From contig SLNJ01000103.1 of the NCBI GenBank assembly GCA_007133065.1, positions 1 to 55,897 on the forward strand: a stretch of 55,897 nucleotides of DNA, in the 5' to 3' direction. Source of the stretch: Opitutales bacterium (GTDB lineage: Bacteria > Verrucomicrobiota > Verrucomicrobiia > Opitutales > Oceanipulchritudinaceae). Numbering within the stretch: the stretch's first letter is position 1; each line of letters begins with the position of its first letter. The notes under the pieces were generated by a model. The model did not search any database. It had not been told where the DNA came from and saw only the letters and a program-made list of their open reading frames with translations. Positions 35,426 through 45,372 of this stretch are shown one piece after another. Made by a program: the position numbers and the translations under genes.

Positions 35426-37672
35426 GTGCTGTGCGGGCTCGCGCTGCTCCTTGCATTCGGTGGCGGCACTCATGCGCTGAGCTGGGGTGTGCTGTTGTGC
35501 GCGATCGGGATCGCCCTGCTGCTCGCTCCGCCGCGGGACCCGGTGTGGGGAGGGTGCGGCTGGTTGCTTCTCGGGCTCGCGGGGTGGGCGATCCTGGCAC
35601 TGCTCCCCTCGGGGTTCGGCGTTGGAACGGAGTGGCGCAGCGAGGCAACCGTCCTCGGGATCGGTCTGGGGCAGGCGCCGCATGCCCAACCATGGCTCGG
35701 CCTCGAAACAGCGCTGCTCGCGGCGGGGGGCCTCGTCGGGCTCGGTTTCATCCTTTCTCAACGCAGCGGTGGTGCGTTGGTCTCGCGGCATCTCCTGGGA
35801 CTGATCCTCCTGCTGACGCTTCTCGCGGCCGGGTTGATATTGGGGAATGCAATGGGGTGGCGGCTTCCGTGGGCGCGGGAGGTTCATGTTTTCAGCTGGT
35901 TTCCGAACCGGAATCAGACTGCTACGATATTCGCCTGTGGGAGCGTGGCGGCGATCGGACTCGGTGTCGCTGAGAGCGCGCGGCGCTCCCGCGTTGCGTT
36001 CCTGGCATTCGTGTGTGGCGCGGTACTGTTCCTTGCTATGCTACAATCGCTCTCGCGTGGGGCGCTGCTCGCGTGGGGCGTGGGCGTCATCGTGCTCTTC
36101 GCCGGAGCGATGCGCAGCCGGGCGCGGCGCCAGGCATGGCGAGCGGCAATCGTGATCGGACTGGGGTTCTTCAGCTGCTTCGCCTACTTCGGAGGACCCG
36201 GACGGGACCGGTTTCTCGAGTTCTGGAGTGCGCTGCATTCGGGTGGAATGGCCGCGGACTTCCGCCTGAGCATTTTCCAGGACGTTCTGTTCATGGTGCG
36301 CGATCATCCGATATGGGGCGTCGGCCTGGGGCAATTTCGATACGTCTTTCCGCAATATCGGGATCTCTCATCCGGGGAGGTCGCGATTCTGCATCCGGAG
36401 AGTTCGTTGCTTTGGTGGCTTGCAGAGCTGGGGATTCCGGGGGTGCTGCTGGTGCTTGGCCTCCTGATACGCTTCGGCTTTGCTCATTTCCGATTCGAGC
36501 CCCACCGCGCGAACGCCCTTTTACGTTGGTCCGCGCTCTGCGCGGTCATGGTGTTCCTACTGCACACCCTGATCGACGTCGGAGCCCACCGGATCGGTGC
36601 GGTGTACGTGGCGGGCGCTTTTGCTGCGCTTGCAATCCGGCCCGCACAGGGTGCTGGTTCGGCGGGCGCGGCGATCCGGCGACGCGGATGGCGGGCGTGC
36701 GGCGGCGTATTGCTGGCTTGCGGCGCATTTTGGCTGATCGCCCTGGAGTCATCGCGGGCGGTCTTGAGTGTGGATCTGGCAACGCTCGTCGAACCGCATC
36801 CCCGTCTTCCGATGGCCTTTGAACCTCACTTTCGCGAGGGCGTGCGGCTCCGCGCCGACGATCCGTCGGGGGCTGCCGCTGCATTCCGGCGCGCTCGGTT
36901 TCTCGACCCGCAGAACAGCCGACTCGCCTTTGAGGAGGGTCGCATATGGTATCCAGCCCAACGCGAATCGGCTTTCGTCGCGTTTGGGGAGGCGCTTCGT
37001 CGCAGCGAGGAACCGCGACGGATGTTTCGTCGTATCGCGGGATTATGCCGGGGTGATTCCGAAGCGCGGCCGTACCTGCGACGGCTCGCGCTGATCGATC
37101 CCGGTTGGAGCGTGGAGTACTTTCTTCTCATACCATATGATGAGCTGTCCGGGGAATGGGATGCCACCGGCGCGGAGGAGCGAATCTGGCCCGAACTCGA
37201 CTCCGCCGACAAGGAGCGCTTGCTCGACCGGTTCCTTCGGGCGGATGATCCGGATACGGTGCTGCGCCTCTGGAGACAGAGCGTCCGGTTGTTTCCGGAT
37301 GCACGGCTCGCCATTCACCCGGCGGCCCGGGCTCATGCCTTGCAGGGAGACTACGAGGCTGCCGCAATGCTGATCCTGGACGAGTGGCGTGCAGGGGTTG
37401 ATCCTATCGCGTCCGGTGTCGCGCTGTCGGACCGACAACTCGAACGGCTTCGCGCGAGGGCGTTGCGGGATCCGGATGATATCGTCGCGAACCTGCGGCT
37501 CCTGCGCGAGTTCGGTGCGCGCGGATCCTGGGAGCAGGCGGAGCGTGTTGCACGGCGCATTCTGGAATCCAACCATCCGCCGCCCGAAATTGGGTACTGG
37601 CTCGCGCAGAGCTTGTTTCAGCGGGAGCGATTCGAGTCGGCTTGGCGGGTGCTTGAGGGATTGCAGCGTTGA
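35426..37672 (+). CDS. O-antigen ligase/polymerase-like (Wzy) membrane protein with C-terminal helical repeats
   Basis: The 748-residue protein has about ten to twelve membrane segments in the first 440 residues, including a Wzy/WaaL-like periplasmic loop (VRDHPIWGVGLGQFRYVFPQY), and a soluble C-terminal half (about 460-748) made of alpha-helical TPR-like repeats. It should polymerise or ligate the polysaccharide made by this cluster. I chose the GTG at 35426 because it opens the membrane part and GGAAGG lies about 12 bases upstream; the gap to the kinase gene is 40 bases. It is convergent with the exosortase gene, 6 bases apart. Confidence 0.85.
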   Translation: MLCGLALLLAFGGGTHALSWGVLLCAIGIALLLAPPRDPVWGGCGWLLLGLAGWAILALLPSGFGVGTEWRSEATVLGIGLGQAPHAQPWLGLETALLAAGGLVGLGFILSQRSGGALVSRHLLGLILLLTLLAAGLILGNAMGWRLPWAREVHVFSWFPNRNQTATIFACGSVAAIGLGVAESARRSRVAFLAFVCGAVLFLAMLQSLSRGALLAWGVGVIVLFAGAMRSRARRQAWRAAIVIGLGFFSCFAYFGGPGRDRFLEFWSALHSGGMAADFRLSIFQDVLFMVRDHPIWGVGLGQFRYVFPQYRDLSSGEVAILHPESSLLWWLAELGIPGVLLVLGLLIRFGFAHFRFEPHRANALLRWSALCAVMVFLLHTLIDVGAHRIGAVYVAGAFAALAIRPAQGAGSAGAAIRRRGWRACGGVLLACGAFWLIALESSRAVLSVDLATLVEPHPRLPMAFEPHFREGVRLRADDPSGAAAAFRRARFLDPQNSRLAFEEGRIWYPAQRESAFVAFGEALRRSEEPRRMFRRIAGLCRGDSEARPYLRRLALIDPGWSVEYFLLIPYDELSGEWDATGAEERIWPELDSADKERLLDRFLRADDPDTVLRLWRQSVRLFPDARLAIHPAARAHALQGDYEAAAMLILDEWRAGVDPIASGVALSDRQLERLRARALRDPDDIVANLRLLREFGARGSWEQAERVARRILESNHPPPEIGYWLAQSLFQRERFESAWRVLEGLQR

Positions 37673-37678
37673 GCGTTG

Positions 37679-39202
37679 TCACGTGTTTTCCGATACAAGA
37701 ACCTGTTCCAGGAAAGCCTTTGCCCGGCGTCGTGCTTCGGGGTGGCCGATCCCTCGCACGACGATTTGCAGGGATCGTTTCCCGGTCATCCGCCTGCCTT
37801 CCCATGCGATCCGAAGACGATCCGTCGCGGTGAGTGCAGTGAGACCTGCAGTGTCGGGGTGATCCTCCCACACCGCGTAGAAGACCTCCAGCCGGGTATC
37901 CTCCAGGTGAAAGGTCATTGACTGGAATGCAAGCTTGCGATTGGGGAGCGTGATTTTCAGGGGTTCATGCACTCGTTCGATCGCAAACCCCGAGGCGGGG
38001 AGGCAGGTCTCCGGACGATGTACGCCCACAAATGGCGAGACCTTGCCTGTGTCCCATGTGAAGAAGAACACCGTCCATGCCCATTGTTGATGAGCGGGCC
38101 GCCATACCGCCTGTTCCCCGTCCGTAAATCGCAACTGGGCGCGGATCTCCGGACTGATTTCCTGAAACTCGGGCCGGAAGGAGGCGCGATTCCAATCGAG
38201 TGTTACAAGGTCGGGATGGCCGAGCCCCCGCTCTTCGCGGTGGTACCAGGCCCAACTGACGGCATGGGTCCCGACCAGGCAGAGTATGGCAAGGATCGCG
38301 ATTCCGCGGGGCGCCGCGGCCGGGTCGCGATGGGTCGCTCGCAGTTCCCGCTGCCGGTCCGGTTCGCGCAGAACGGTTCGCATCGCGAGTGCGAGGATCA
38401 AGAGCGCGAAGAATGCCGCGACCGACACCGCGTGTCCGATCGGATCGTGCATCTGCTCCATGAACTCGGTTCCGCGTGTGTGGCTCATCCAGGTCAGAAT
38501 GAAGGTACGCCCGATATTCAACGTCAACGAGGCCGCGCCGCCGCAAACCATGAGCAGGAACCGTCCACTTGCCCGGAATCGAAAGAGTTCGCCCAGAAAC
38601 CATGCAGACATCAGGGTTGACTGCAGACTGCGGACGCCACTGCAGGCCTCCTCGACGCCAACCCATCCGCTACGCAGACGAATCAGATTGCCCGATTGTT
38701 CCGCATAGACACCCAACAGATTCATCCCCTCGACAACGACGTGCGCTACGAAACGCATGAGCCCCTGAACGATCGACGCCTCCAGAAAAGTCGGCCACGG
38801 TACCGCGAAAAGCATGAGCGCAAAGGCCGGCGCGAAATACCGCATCCAACGCCATCCCCCGATTCCCCAGAGCACCGTGAGCGTGAGAGCGTAGATTAAA
38901 CCTGCGTAGAGCCAGAGGATCATGCGCCATTCCGGGTTCGCCCACAAGACCACCCGAATAGGATATAGGAGCAGGATCCCGCAAAGCAGGATGCCCCATG
39001 CCCATATCGACCCCGGCGCCGGGATCGGCCGCGATCCCCAGCGCATCCAAAACAGATAGAGGAGCAGCAGTGGGGTGAGCCATCCGTAGCTGTATTGTTC
39101 GTTCAGGGTCCACTCGAGATGAAAGACCCACACAAAATCGAGCCATATCGCCGCGAGAGGCAATAATCCCAGGAAGCCGCTTCGCGCAGAGTTCACCGGC
39201 AT
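37679..39202 (-). CDS. Exosortase fused to an EpsI-like domain
   Basis: The 507-residue protein has eight hydrophobic segments (about 10-275) with the exosortase catalytic residues in place: C187 (EEACSGVRS), R232 (NIGRTF), and a His in HDPIGH (252/257). The C-terminal half (about 300-507) is the EpsI-like domain, with GVHRPETCLPASGF. Exosortases cut PEP-CTERM proteins at their C-terminal sorting signal and pass them to the cell surface. The presence of a PEP-CTERM gene next to it, divergent, and EPS genes downstream fit this. The start ATG is at 39202, followed by MPVNS. Confidence 0.92.
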   Translation of the reverse strand: MPVNSARSGFLGLLPLAAIWLDFVWVFHLEWTLNEQYSYGWLTPLLLLYLFWMRWGSRPIPAPGSIWAWGILLCGILLLYPIRVVLWANPEWRMILWLYAGLIYALTLTVLWGIGGWRWMRYFAPAFALMLFAVPWPTFLEASIVQGLMRFVAHVVVEGMNLLGVYAEQSGNLIRLRSGWVGVEEACSGVRSLQSTLMSAWFLGELFRFRASGRFLLMVCGGAASLTLNIGRTFILTWMSHTRGTEFMEQMHDPIGHAVSVAAFFALLILALAMRTVLREPDRQRELRATHRDPAAAPRGIAILAILCLVGTHAVSWAWYHREERGLGHPDLVTLDWNRASFRPEFQEISPEIRAQLRFTDGEQAVWRPAHQQWAWTVFFFTWDTGKVSPFVGVHRPETCLPASGFAIERVHEPLKITLPNRKLAFQSMTFHLEDTRLEVFYAVWEDHPDTAGLTALTATDRLRIAWEGRRMTGKRSLQIVVRGIGHPEARRRAKAFLEQVLVSENT

Positions 39203-39658
39203 ACGCGAAGTCGATTACATGGTGAGACCGTGCCGCCGGGTGAAACCCGGAAGAAGCGGTTGCAAGAGATCCCCTGGTACCATTGGCACAGATCCTTCCG
39301 CAGGTTGCCGCACAGCGCAAGCGTGGAGTTCGACCCCCGAGGGCTTCGGCGTGACAAGATGTGCGGGCCCCCAGGCGCCGTTCCGGGCCGATCCCAGGCA
39401 ATAGCCGATTTATTGATCCGATGCTGTCATGGCGAGGACGTCAGGGAGGAACGAGTGTAATCACCGGTGCATACGAACGCCGTCGATCCATTTGAAGGAG
39501 CAAGGCTTGTTTTTAAAGAATATGTTTACATTTTATATATAATATTTCTTGACTCGATTGGCGGCTGGAGCAGAGTGGCAGTCGGGAAGCGCGGGGAATC
39601 CGCGCGGATCCTGTGCTCAAACAACCGCGGAAGGCGAATGGATGAAAGGAGTGTTGCG
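39203..39658. other. Divergent intergenic region, exosortase and PEP-CTERM genes
   Basis: No gene is seen in these 456 bases. The part near the exosortase contains a small hairpin (CCGGGT-GAA-ACCCGG, 39236-39250). Around 39505-39550 there is an AT-rich island with TATAAT at 39538-39543, but no -35 hexamer at 16-18 bases. No recognisable riboswitch is seen. Confidence 0.5.
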
Positions 39659-40396
39659 ATGATGGACTGGCGTATCTGGATATCGGTTTGGGTGTTATTC
39701 GTTGTGCAGGCCGCGCACGGCGCCGAGGAACCTGAGGAAGAGTCGGTGTTACTCGGGTGGGAGACGGCCGGGTTGGAGGGGTACGGCCCGTCCCCGTGGG
39801 AAGCGCCATCGTTTGTCGCGACCGGTCTCCGCCTGGAAGGGGGGCTCCTTCGGGGCCCGGGGCTGGATACCGGAGGGACGGCGGCGGCCGATATATGGGG
39901 CGGGCGGGGTTTCGCAGCCTCGACGCGGGAGGATGCGATCGCCCAGGGGCAGTTCATAAGCTTTATGATAGCTCCGGAGGAGGGGTTCAGCTTCTCACTG
40001 ACCGGGATCGAACAGAACTTCCGGAGGTCGGGGACCGGTCCGGAGTTCTTTCAGTGGCAGGCTCAAATCGGTGAAGCGACCGAGTTTATCAACCTGGGAT
40101 CCTCCTGGTCGTACACCGGAACGGCGACCGAGGGGGAAGCGCAACCGTCGATTGCATTGAGCCACATGCCGGAGCTTCAGAGCATCGATGAAGCAGTTGG
40201 ATTGCGGCTGATCCTGTGGGGCGGGGCGAGCACGGGAACGTGGGGGTTTGGACGGCTGAGCGGCCCGGACTTGGTGTTCACGGGAGCTGTAATCCCGGAA
40301 CCGTCCGTGTATGCAGCCGTGTTCGGTGGCAGTACGCTGCTGGCGGCATGGCTTCTTCGGCGCCGGCGGACCGGTGGCATCCGCAAAGCAAAGTAG
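39659..40396 (+). CDS. PEP-CTERM surface protein
   Basis: The 245-residue protein has an N-terminal signal peptide (IWISVWVLFVVQAAHGA), a beta-rich body with GFSFSLTGIEQNFRRSG and the C-terminal sorting signal IPEPSVYA followed by a membrane segment and RRRR. It is the likely substrate of the exosortase. The ATG at 39659 is preceded by AAAGGAG about seven bases upstream; the frame is open further but without a better start. Confidence 0.88.
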   Translation: MMDWRIWISVWVLFVVQAAHGAEEPEEESVLLGWETAGLEGYGPSPWEAPSFVATGLRLEGGLLRGPGLDTGGTAAADIWGGRGFAASTREDAIAQGQFISFMIAPEEGFSFSLTGIEQNFRRSGTGPEFFQWQAQIGEATEFINLGSSWSYTGTATEGEAQPSIALSHMPELQSIDEAVGLRLILWGGASTGTWGFGRLSGPDLVFTGAVIPEPSVYAAVFGGSTLLAAWLLRRRRTGGIRKAK

Positions 40397-40459
40397 AATC
40401 GCCGGATGATGTCGTATCGCCGGTTGCATTTGTGAACGGCTCTCGTAGGGTTCCGGTGC

Positions 40460-41485
40460 ATGGACCCTTTGACTCACGCGTTGTGCGGCGGCGCGCTCGC
40501 TGCGGTGGTGGCGCGTCGAGCCGAGCTGAGGCCGGCCGTGGTGATGGGAATGCTTGCGGGCGTTGCGCCGGATCTGGATATCCTCATTCAGTCCGAATCC
40601 GACCCGCTCCGGTATTTGGAGTACCACCGGCAATTCACGCACGCCTTGCTGTTTGTTCCGGTAGGCGCCGGAATTTGGACGTGTCTGGGATATCCGTTCT
40701 TTCGGAAGTGGCTGGGTTTCCACCGGCTCTACCTCTTCGCTGTTCTCGGGTTTCTCCATCACGGATTGCTCGATGCGGCAACCAGCTATGGAACCCACCT
40801 GATGTGGCCGTTTTCCGATGTCCGCACCGCTTGGAATATTATCGCGGTAATAGACCCGCTCTTCACGCTCCCGATCCTCTTCCTGCTCGTCTTTGCATGG
40901 GTATCGCGCCGAAGCCGATGGTTGGTGTTCGCCCTTGCCTGGGGGATGCTTTATCTAGGTCTTGGCATCATCCAACGCGATCGGGCCGAGGCTGCCGCTG
41001 CCATGGTTGCGGCCGAGCGCGGGCACGACCCGGTCCGCCTCAGCGCGAAGCCCTCAATCTTCAACAACGTCCTCTTCCGCACCCTGTACGAGTATGACGA
41101 TCGCTATTACGTCGATGCTGTACGGGTTTCCTGGCGGGGCGATGCAGCTTACTTTTCTGGAGAGTCCGCTCCCGTGTTCTCCGTCGAGGATGCTTTCCCG
41201 GAACTGGATCCCCAGAGCGTTCTGGCGAAGGATATCGAACGGTTCCGTTTTTTCTCGGATGGATGGATCTATCGGGTCCCCGGCGAGCCGGAACTCGTTG
41301 CCGATTTGCGCTATGCGATTGTGCCGACGGAAGTCGACCCGCTGTGGGCAATCCGCGTCGACACCGACCATCCCGACCGCCACGTACCGTACGAGGTCCA
41401 TCGCCAGGTCGATCGCGGGAAGCGTGATCGGTTTTTCGATATGCTTTTGCGGCGAACCGAACCGACGCAGCTTTCAGGCCGCTGA
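40460..41485 (+). CDS. YdjM/LexA-regulated type membrane metal-dependent hydrolase (DUF457-like)
   Basis: The 341-residue membrane protein starts MDPLTHALCGG, typical of YdjM/DUF457, and has GVAPDLDIL and RQFTHALL segments with Asp and His that can bind a metal, plus about four or five membrane segments. The C-terminal domain of about 150 residues is soluble and strand-rich. The family is called metal-dependent hydrolase, but the reaction is not known for this member. A start RBS (AGGG) lies about 10 bases before. Confidence 0.8.
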   Translation: MDPLTHALCGGALAAVVARRAELRPAVVMGMLAGVAPDLDILIQSESDPLRYLEYHRQFTHALLFVPVGAGIWTCLGYPFFRKWLGFHRLYLFAVLGFLHHGLLDAATSYGTHLMWPFSDVRTAWNIIAVIDPLFTLPILFLLVFAWVSRRSRWLVFALAWGMLYLGLGIIQRDRAEAAAAMVAAERGHDPVRLSAKPSIFNNVLFRTLYEYDDRYYVDAVRVSWRGDAAYFSGESAPVFSVEDAFPELDPQSVLAKDIERFRFFSDGWIYRVPGEPELVADLRYAIVPTEVDPLWAIRVDTDHPDRHVPYEVHRQVDRGKRDRFFDMLLRRTEPTQLSGR

Positions 41486-41623
41486 TCGGTTCTCTCCTCA
41501 GCTTCCTGTTCATTCGAATCAAGGAATCGGCGCTGATCGGGGGATGGGCGAGTGAATTTTTTTACAAAAAACGACATTCTTTGTTTGCTTCGCGGAACAG
41601 GGATCAGCAGTGTGTTGAGCGTG

Positions 41624-44600
41624 ATGAAAAAGGAGCGCCGCCGCGTCATGATTGTTCAGTGCCGGCACCGGGCTGAAGCACCCGGCTGCTGTTTGGCGTA
41701 TGGATCCCGACGGCGCGGGTTCGCGGTCGTTTTTGCCCTGATGCTGATGAGCCTGACCGTTCTTCTCCTGATCTCGCTTCTGTTTCTCGCGCGATTGGAC
41801 CTGGAAGCAGGAATCATGGTCCGGCGGTTGCAGGAGGCGCGCGGGAACGCGATTTTCGCGCTGGAGGAGGCGATCGCAGCGTTGCAGGAGGCTGCGGGCC
41901 GCGATGCCTCCGTGACTGCGCGCGCCGATTTGCTGCTGGAGGGCGGGGCGGCGGAGATGATCCCGCATGCCTGGACGGGCGGTTTGCGGTCGGACGAGGA
42001 GAGGGTACGATGGCTTGTCTCCGGCAGTGTAACCAGCCCTCTGGAGGATTGGCCGGTTCCGGACCCGGAAGAACGTGTCCGACTCGACGGCATAAATTCC
42101 GCTCCGGCCGATCCCCTGTGGGCGCCGCGGGTGGCGATCCGAACCCCGCGTTCCGGGGAGGATCCTACGACCGTTGAGACCGGAGGGTATGCCTGGTGGG
42201 TTGGAGACGAAGGGGTGAAAGCGCCGGTAGGAGTGGGCGCTGTGCCGTTCGAGGTCGCCGATACCGGTTCGCACGGGGTGCCGGTGATGCGGCAGCAGAT
42301 GCGGATTTTCTCAACCCTTTCCAGTCTGTGGCCCGATTTCTCACGTTCCGCGGCGGGTCGTTTGCTGGAGCGCGTTCGTACCGTTCGCCAGGCTGCGTTA
42401 TTGCCGGGGGTCGACACTTTGGCGAGACGTCGTTCGGCCGGGCATTACTCCGTACTGAGCCGTGCGTTGCTTACGGATCCGGCACGCGGCGGGTGGCGCG
42501 TAAATCTGGAGGATTCCGATTACACAGATGCCTGGATCGGAGAGGCGGTGCGTGGATGGCTGGATTCTGCTGCTGCGATGCGGCGGCCGGCGGAGGGATT
42601 TGATCGGGGCGCGCATTACCCGGAGGCACTGCGTCTCGAACGATCGCAGGCGGCGTTCGGCGCACTGCCACAGGCGAGCGGGTCGCCCTGGCATGCACCC
42701 CTGCCTGTGATCACCGAACTGAAGCTCTCGGTGGGCTTCTTCCATACTCACGGATCGGACCGGAGGCATCGCGCTCGGTTTCACGTGGAGGCCGAGCTCT
42801 GGAATCCATACGGCGTCCCAATGGAGATGAGCGCCGGAGACCCGCACGGCTATCGCGGTACCGGCGCACGCGGCTTTATTATGGTCTGGGATGGCCTGCC
42901 GGCCTACACGGTTGAGAATCTGGACACGGGCGCTTCGTTCCGCTTCGACATGAGTGCGTTCGACTCGTCGTTGCGGACGAACACCGTGTCCAACTCGATG
43001 ATCCACACCTGGGTGGTATTTCGCGATGGATTGCTTTTGCCCGGGGAAACCTACCACCTGCTTGAACCGGATCCGATCCTCCAGGAGGAAGGACTTCAAC
43101 GGCGGATCTCCGACACTCCATGGCTGTGGTCGGAGGACGGCGGGGAGCCGGCGGCCGCGGAGGCTGGCAACTGGCTCGCTCCCGATCACGTCATCCGTTT
43201 CACGCCGGATCAACAAGCGCATCGGGTGACTGTTTTCGTTTTCCCGTTTCAGGGGGTCATTCCAAGAGCCGTACATCCGCTCGATTACGGGGAACCCGTA
43301 TACGTGTTGCGGGACATCCCGTACCGGGCCGAGGCATTCGAGCTTTTCGGAAGCGAGTATACACGCCGTTTCAGCCTCGAGTATTCGCCGGCGGACTACC
43401 GCGTCGCGTGGTACCTCCGCCTGCTAGACGACGACGAGAGTCTGGAACGACTGATGACACGCCGGGATCCGCGTGAACCGGTCTGGGATTTCAATGATCC
43501 CCGAGTGGCGGAATTCTATGATATCGAGCCCGATCCGCGGGCGACGGTGATGCGGGAAGATTACTTCAGTTCGCTCGATCCGACATTTTTCGACAATCGG
43601 GTGAATTCGCACGAGAACACAGGATCGGCCCGATACGGGGATCTCAGGCTCTTTGATGTGCCGGCGGTGGCTCCACTCTCAATCGGAACGCTTCGCCACA
43701 TGCCGCGGCTGGGGAAGCCGGCATACAGCATCGGTTCAGTCGATGGCGGGGCATGGAACGGGGTTTTCGACCGATACTTTTTCGCCGGTTCAACGCGGTA
43801 TGAACCCGACGGCAAGACCTCGAGATTATGGAATCCACGGCTGCGGGTGGCGCCGGGAAGCCCCGATCTCGATCGGGGAAACCCCGCTGCTGCAACCGTG
43901 GCTCCGTGGCTGGAAATCGCAACACCGTTCAATCTGCATGCGACATCGACCAAAGCGTGGGAGGCGGTCCTGGACTCCGTTCTGGAGCATTGGCGAATGA
44001 GCGGAACCGTGGTTGGGGCGGACGGGGTTCCGGAGAGGCGCCATTTTGAGGAGAGACTGATCGCACCGGTTTTCCGTCGGCCGTTCTCCGCGCATTTCGG
44101 CAACGGATTGTCTCACGATTCCGATGGGAACGGTGTCATCGGTTCATCTAAAACGCAAGGGGTGCGCAGCCTCGATCGGTCCGGCACGGTGCAGGCGCTT
44201 GCGGATGCGATCGTCCGTTCACTTCAGAGCGCCGCCCGGCAGCGCCGGCAACCCTTCAGATCAATCGAAGCGTTTCTGGGGTCGGGCCTGCTTGAGATGG
44301 CGATTGCGGACTCCGGATTGAATGCCGGGATTCCGTACCACGTTCCGACCCATTTGAACCAGGGTGATCTGATCGCGCTCCTCGCGCCCTTTGCAACGGT
44401 TCGATCGGACGTTTTCGTAATCCGGGCGTACGGCGAAACCACGCATCCGATCACCGGAAAGGCGACCGGGCGGGCGATGTGTGAAGCGGTGGTTCAGCGG
44501 ATTCCCGAATACGTCGCTCCGGATTTCGATGCCCGGACCATTCCGCCGTCGGAGCTCAGCGATCCGCGGAATCGCGCACTCGGACGCCGGTTTGTTGTGA

Positions 44601-44635
44601 CGCGGTTCCGCTGGCTCGGCCCGGAGGATCTATGA
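41624..44635 (+). CDS. Giant pilin-like protein (Verrucomicrobia type)
   Basis: The 1003-residue protein has a type IV pilin-like N-terminus: RRGFAVVFALMLMSLTVLLL (around 25-50), followed by ARGNAIFALEEAIAALQEAAGRDA, an arrangement that I recognise from large Verrucomicrobiota pseudopilin proteins (Verru_Chthon cassette-like). The GF dipeptide would be the prepilin peptidase site. The rest is a long, mostly beta-rich ectodomain with no catalytic motif. A GTG at 41552 is an alternative start. It overlaps the next gene by four bases (ATGA). Confidence 0.78.
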   Translation: MKKERRRVMIVQCRHRAEAPGCCLAYGSRRRGFAVVFALMLMSLTVLLLISLLFLARLDLEAGIMVRRLQEARGNAIFALEEAIAALQEAAGRDASVTARADLLLEGGAAEMIPHAWTGGLRSDEERVRWLVSGSVTSPLEDWPVPDPEERVRLDGINSAPADPLWAPRVAIRTPRSGEDPTTVETGGYAWWVGDEGVKAPVGVGAVPFEVADTGSHGVPVMRQQMRIFSTLSSLWPDFSRSAAGRLLERVRTVRQAALLPGVDTLARRRSAGHYSVLSRALLTDPARGGWRVNLEDSDYTDAWIGEAVRGWLDSAAAMRRPAEGFDRGAHYPEALRLERSQAAFGALPQASGSPWHAPLPVITELKLSVGFFHTHGSDRRHRARFHVEAELWNPYGVPMEMSAGDPHGYRGTGARGFIMVWDGLPAYTVENLDTGASFRFDMSAFDSSLRTNTVSNSMIHTWVVFRDGLLLPGETYHLLEPDPILQEEGLQRRISDTPWLWSEDGGEPAAAEAGNWLAPDHVIRFTPDQQAHRVTVFVFPFQGVIPRAVHPLDYGEPVYVLRDIPYRAEAFELFGSEYTRRFSLEYSPADYRVAWYLRLLDDDESLERLMTRRDPREPVWDFNDPRVAEFYDIEPDPRATVMREDYFSSLDPTFFDNRVNSHENTGSARYGDLRLFDVPAVAPLSIGTLRHMPRLGKPAYSIGSVDGGAWNGVFDRYFFAGSTRYEPDGKTSRLWNPRLRVAPGSPDLDRGNPAAATVAPWLEIATPFNLHATSTKAWEAVLDSVLEHWRMSGTVVGADGVPERRHFEERLIAPVFRRPFSAHFGNGLSHDSDGNGVIGSSKTQGVRSLDRSGTVQALADAIVRSLQSAARQRRQPFRSIEAFLGSGLLEMAIADSGLNAGIPYHVPTHLNQGDLIALLAPFATVRSDVFVIRAYGETTHPITGKATGRAMCEAVVQRIPEYVAPDFDARTIPPSELSDPRNRALGRRFVVTRFRWLGPEDL

Positions 44636-45372
44636 ACCGCTGCGATAATCTTCGATGTGCGCGGGTTTTTGTATGGGCGTACATGGCGGCGCTCGTGCTT
44701 GTTCCGCGGCCGGGATACGGCGATGAGGAGTCATGGCGGACGATTCTCTTTCGGGTTTACCCGATCGATGACGCCGATCTTCGGAACCTTGTTTACCTGG
44801 AGACCCCGGAGACGTTCACGCCGCTAATCGCGCGTCCGTACGCCCGATCGCGTCCGTTCTCCTATCGCGGTCCGGACCCGTTGGTGTTCTACCGGTCTGC
44901 TGACATTGCCGGCGAACCGCCCCATCGGCCGGTCGCGGCAATCGATCTTCCGGACGGTGTGTCGAACCTCCTGCTGTTTCTGTTGCCTGGGAAACAAATC
45001 GAGAGCGGTTCAACTCGCATCCGGATCGTCGCGACCGATGACTCGCACCGGGCGCTCCCGCCGGACCATCTCCGGTTCGTGAACGGAACCGGGCGCGAGC
45101 TGAGCGGGATCTTCGGAGAACGACCCCTCCGTCTCGCGCCGGGCGGGACCCGCGTGGTTCCCGTGTCGCGATGGCGCGGCAAGGAGGTGCCTGTCGCTTT
45201 GGCCGCGCACCACCGCGGCGCCTGGCGTCCGGTATTACAGAACCGCTGGCGCTTCTATCGCGGTAATCGGACGGTGATTCTTCTGCTCCCTCCGCGCGAT
45301 TCGAAATCGTTGCGCATTCGAGCATACCGAATTTCGGAATACATACACTCCGGGGAGGAACCGGACCATTAG
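44632..45372 (+). CDS. Secreted protein of unknown function, partner of the pilin-like protein
   Basis: The 246-residue protein has an N-terminal signal peptide (AYMAALVLVPRPGYG) and a beta-strand-rich body with segments WRTILFRVYP and LLLFLLPGKQIESG. No known domain is recognised. The ATGA overlap with the pilin-like gene suggests joint expression and a shared assembly role. The last 40 residues (DSKSLRIRAYRISE) resemble a beta sandwich. Confidence 0.7.
   Translation: MNRCDNLRCARVFVWAYMAALVLVPRPGYGDEESWRTILFRVYPIDDADLRNLVYLETPETFTPLIARPYARSRPFSYRGPDPLVFYRSADIAGEPPHRPVAAIDLPDGVSNLLLFLLPGKQIESGSTRIRIVATDDSHRALPPDHLRFVNGTGRELSGIFGERPLRLAPGGTRVVPVSRWRGKEVPVALAAHHRGAWRPVLQNRWRFYRGNRTVILLLPPRDSKSLRIRAYRISEYIHSGEEPDH

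Noticed and set aside
39284..39299. TGGCACAGATCCTTCC as a sigma-54 promoter for the PEP-CTERM gene
   Set aside because: The -24 half fits, but the -12 half reads CTTC instead of TTGC, and the distance to the gene is over 350 bases.
39203..39658. Cyclic-di-GMP riboswitch before the exosortase or PEP-CTERM gene
   Set aside because: No conserved core sequence was recognised; only a small hairpin is present.
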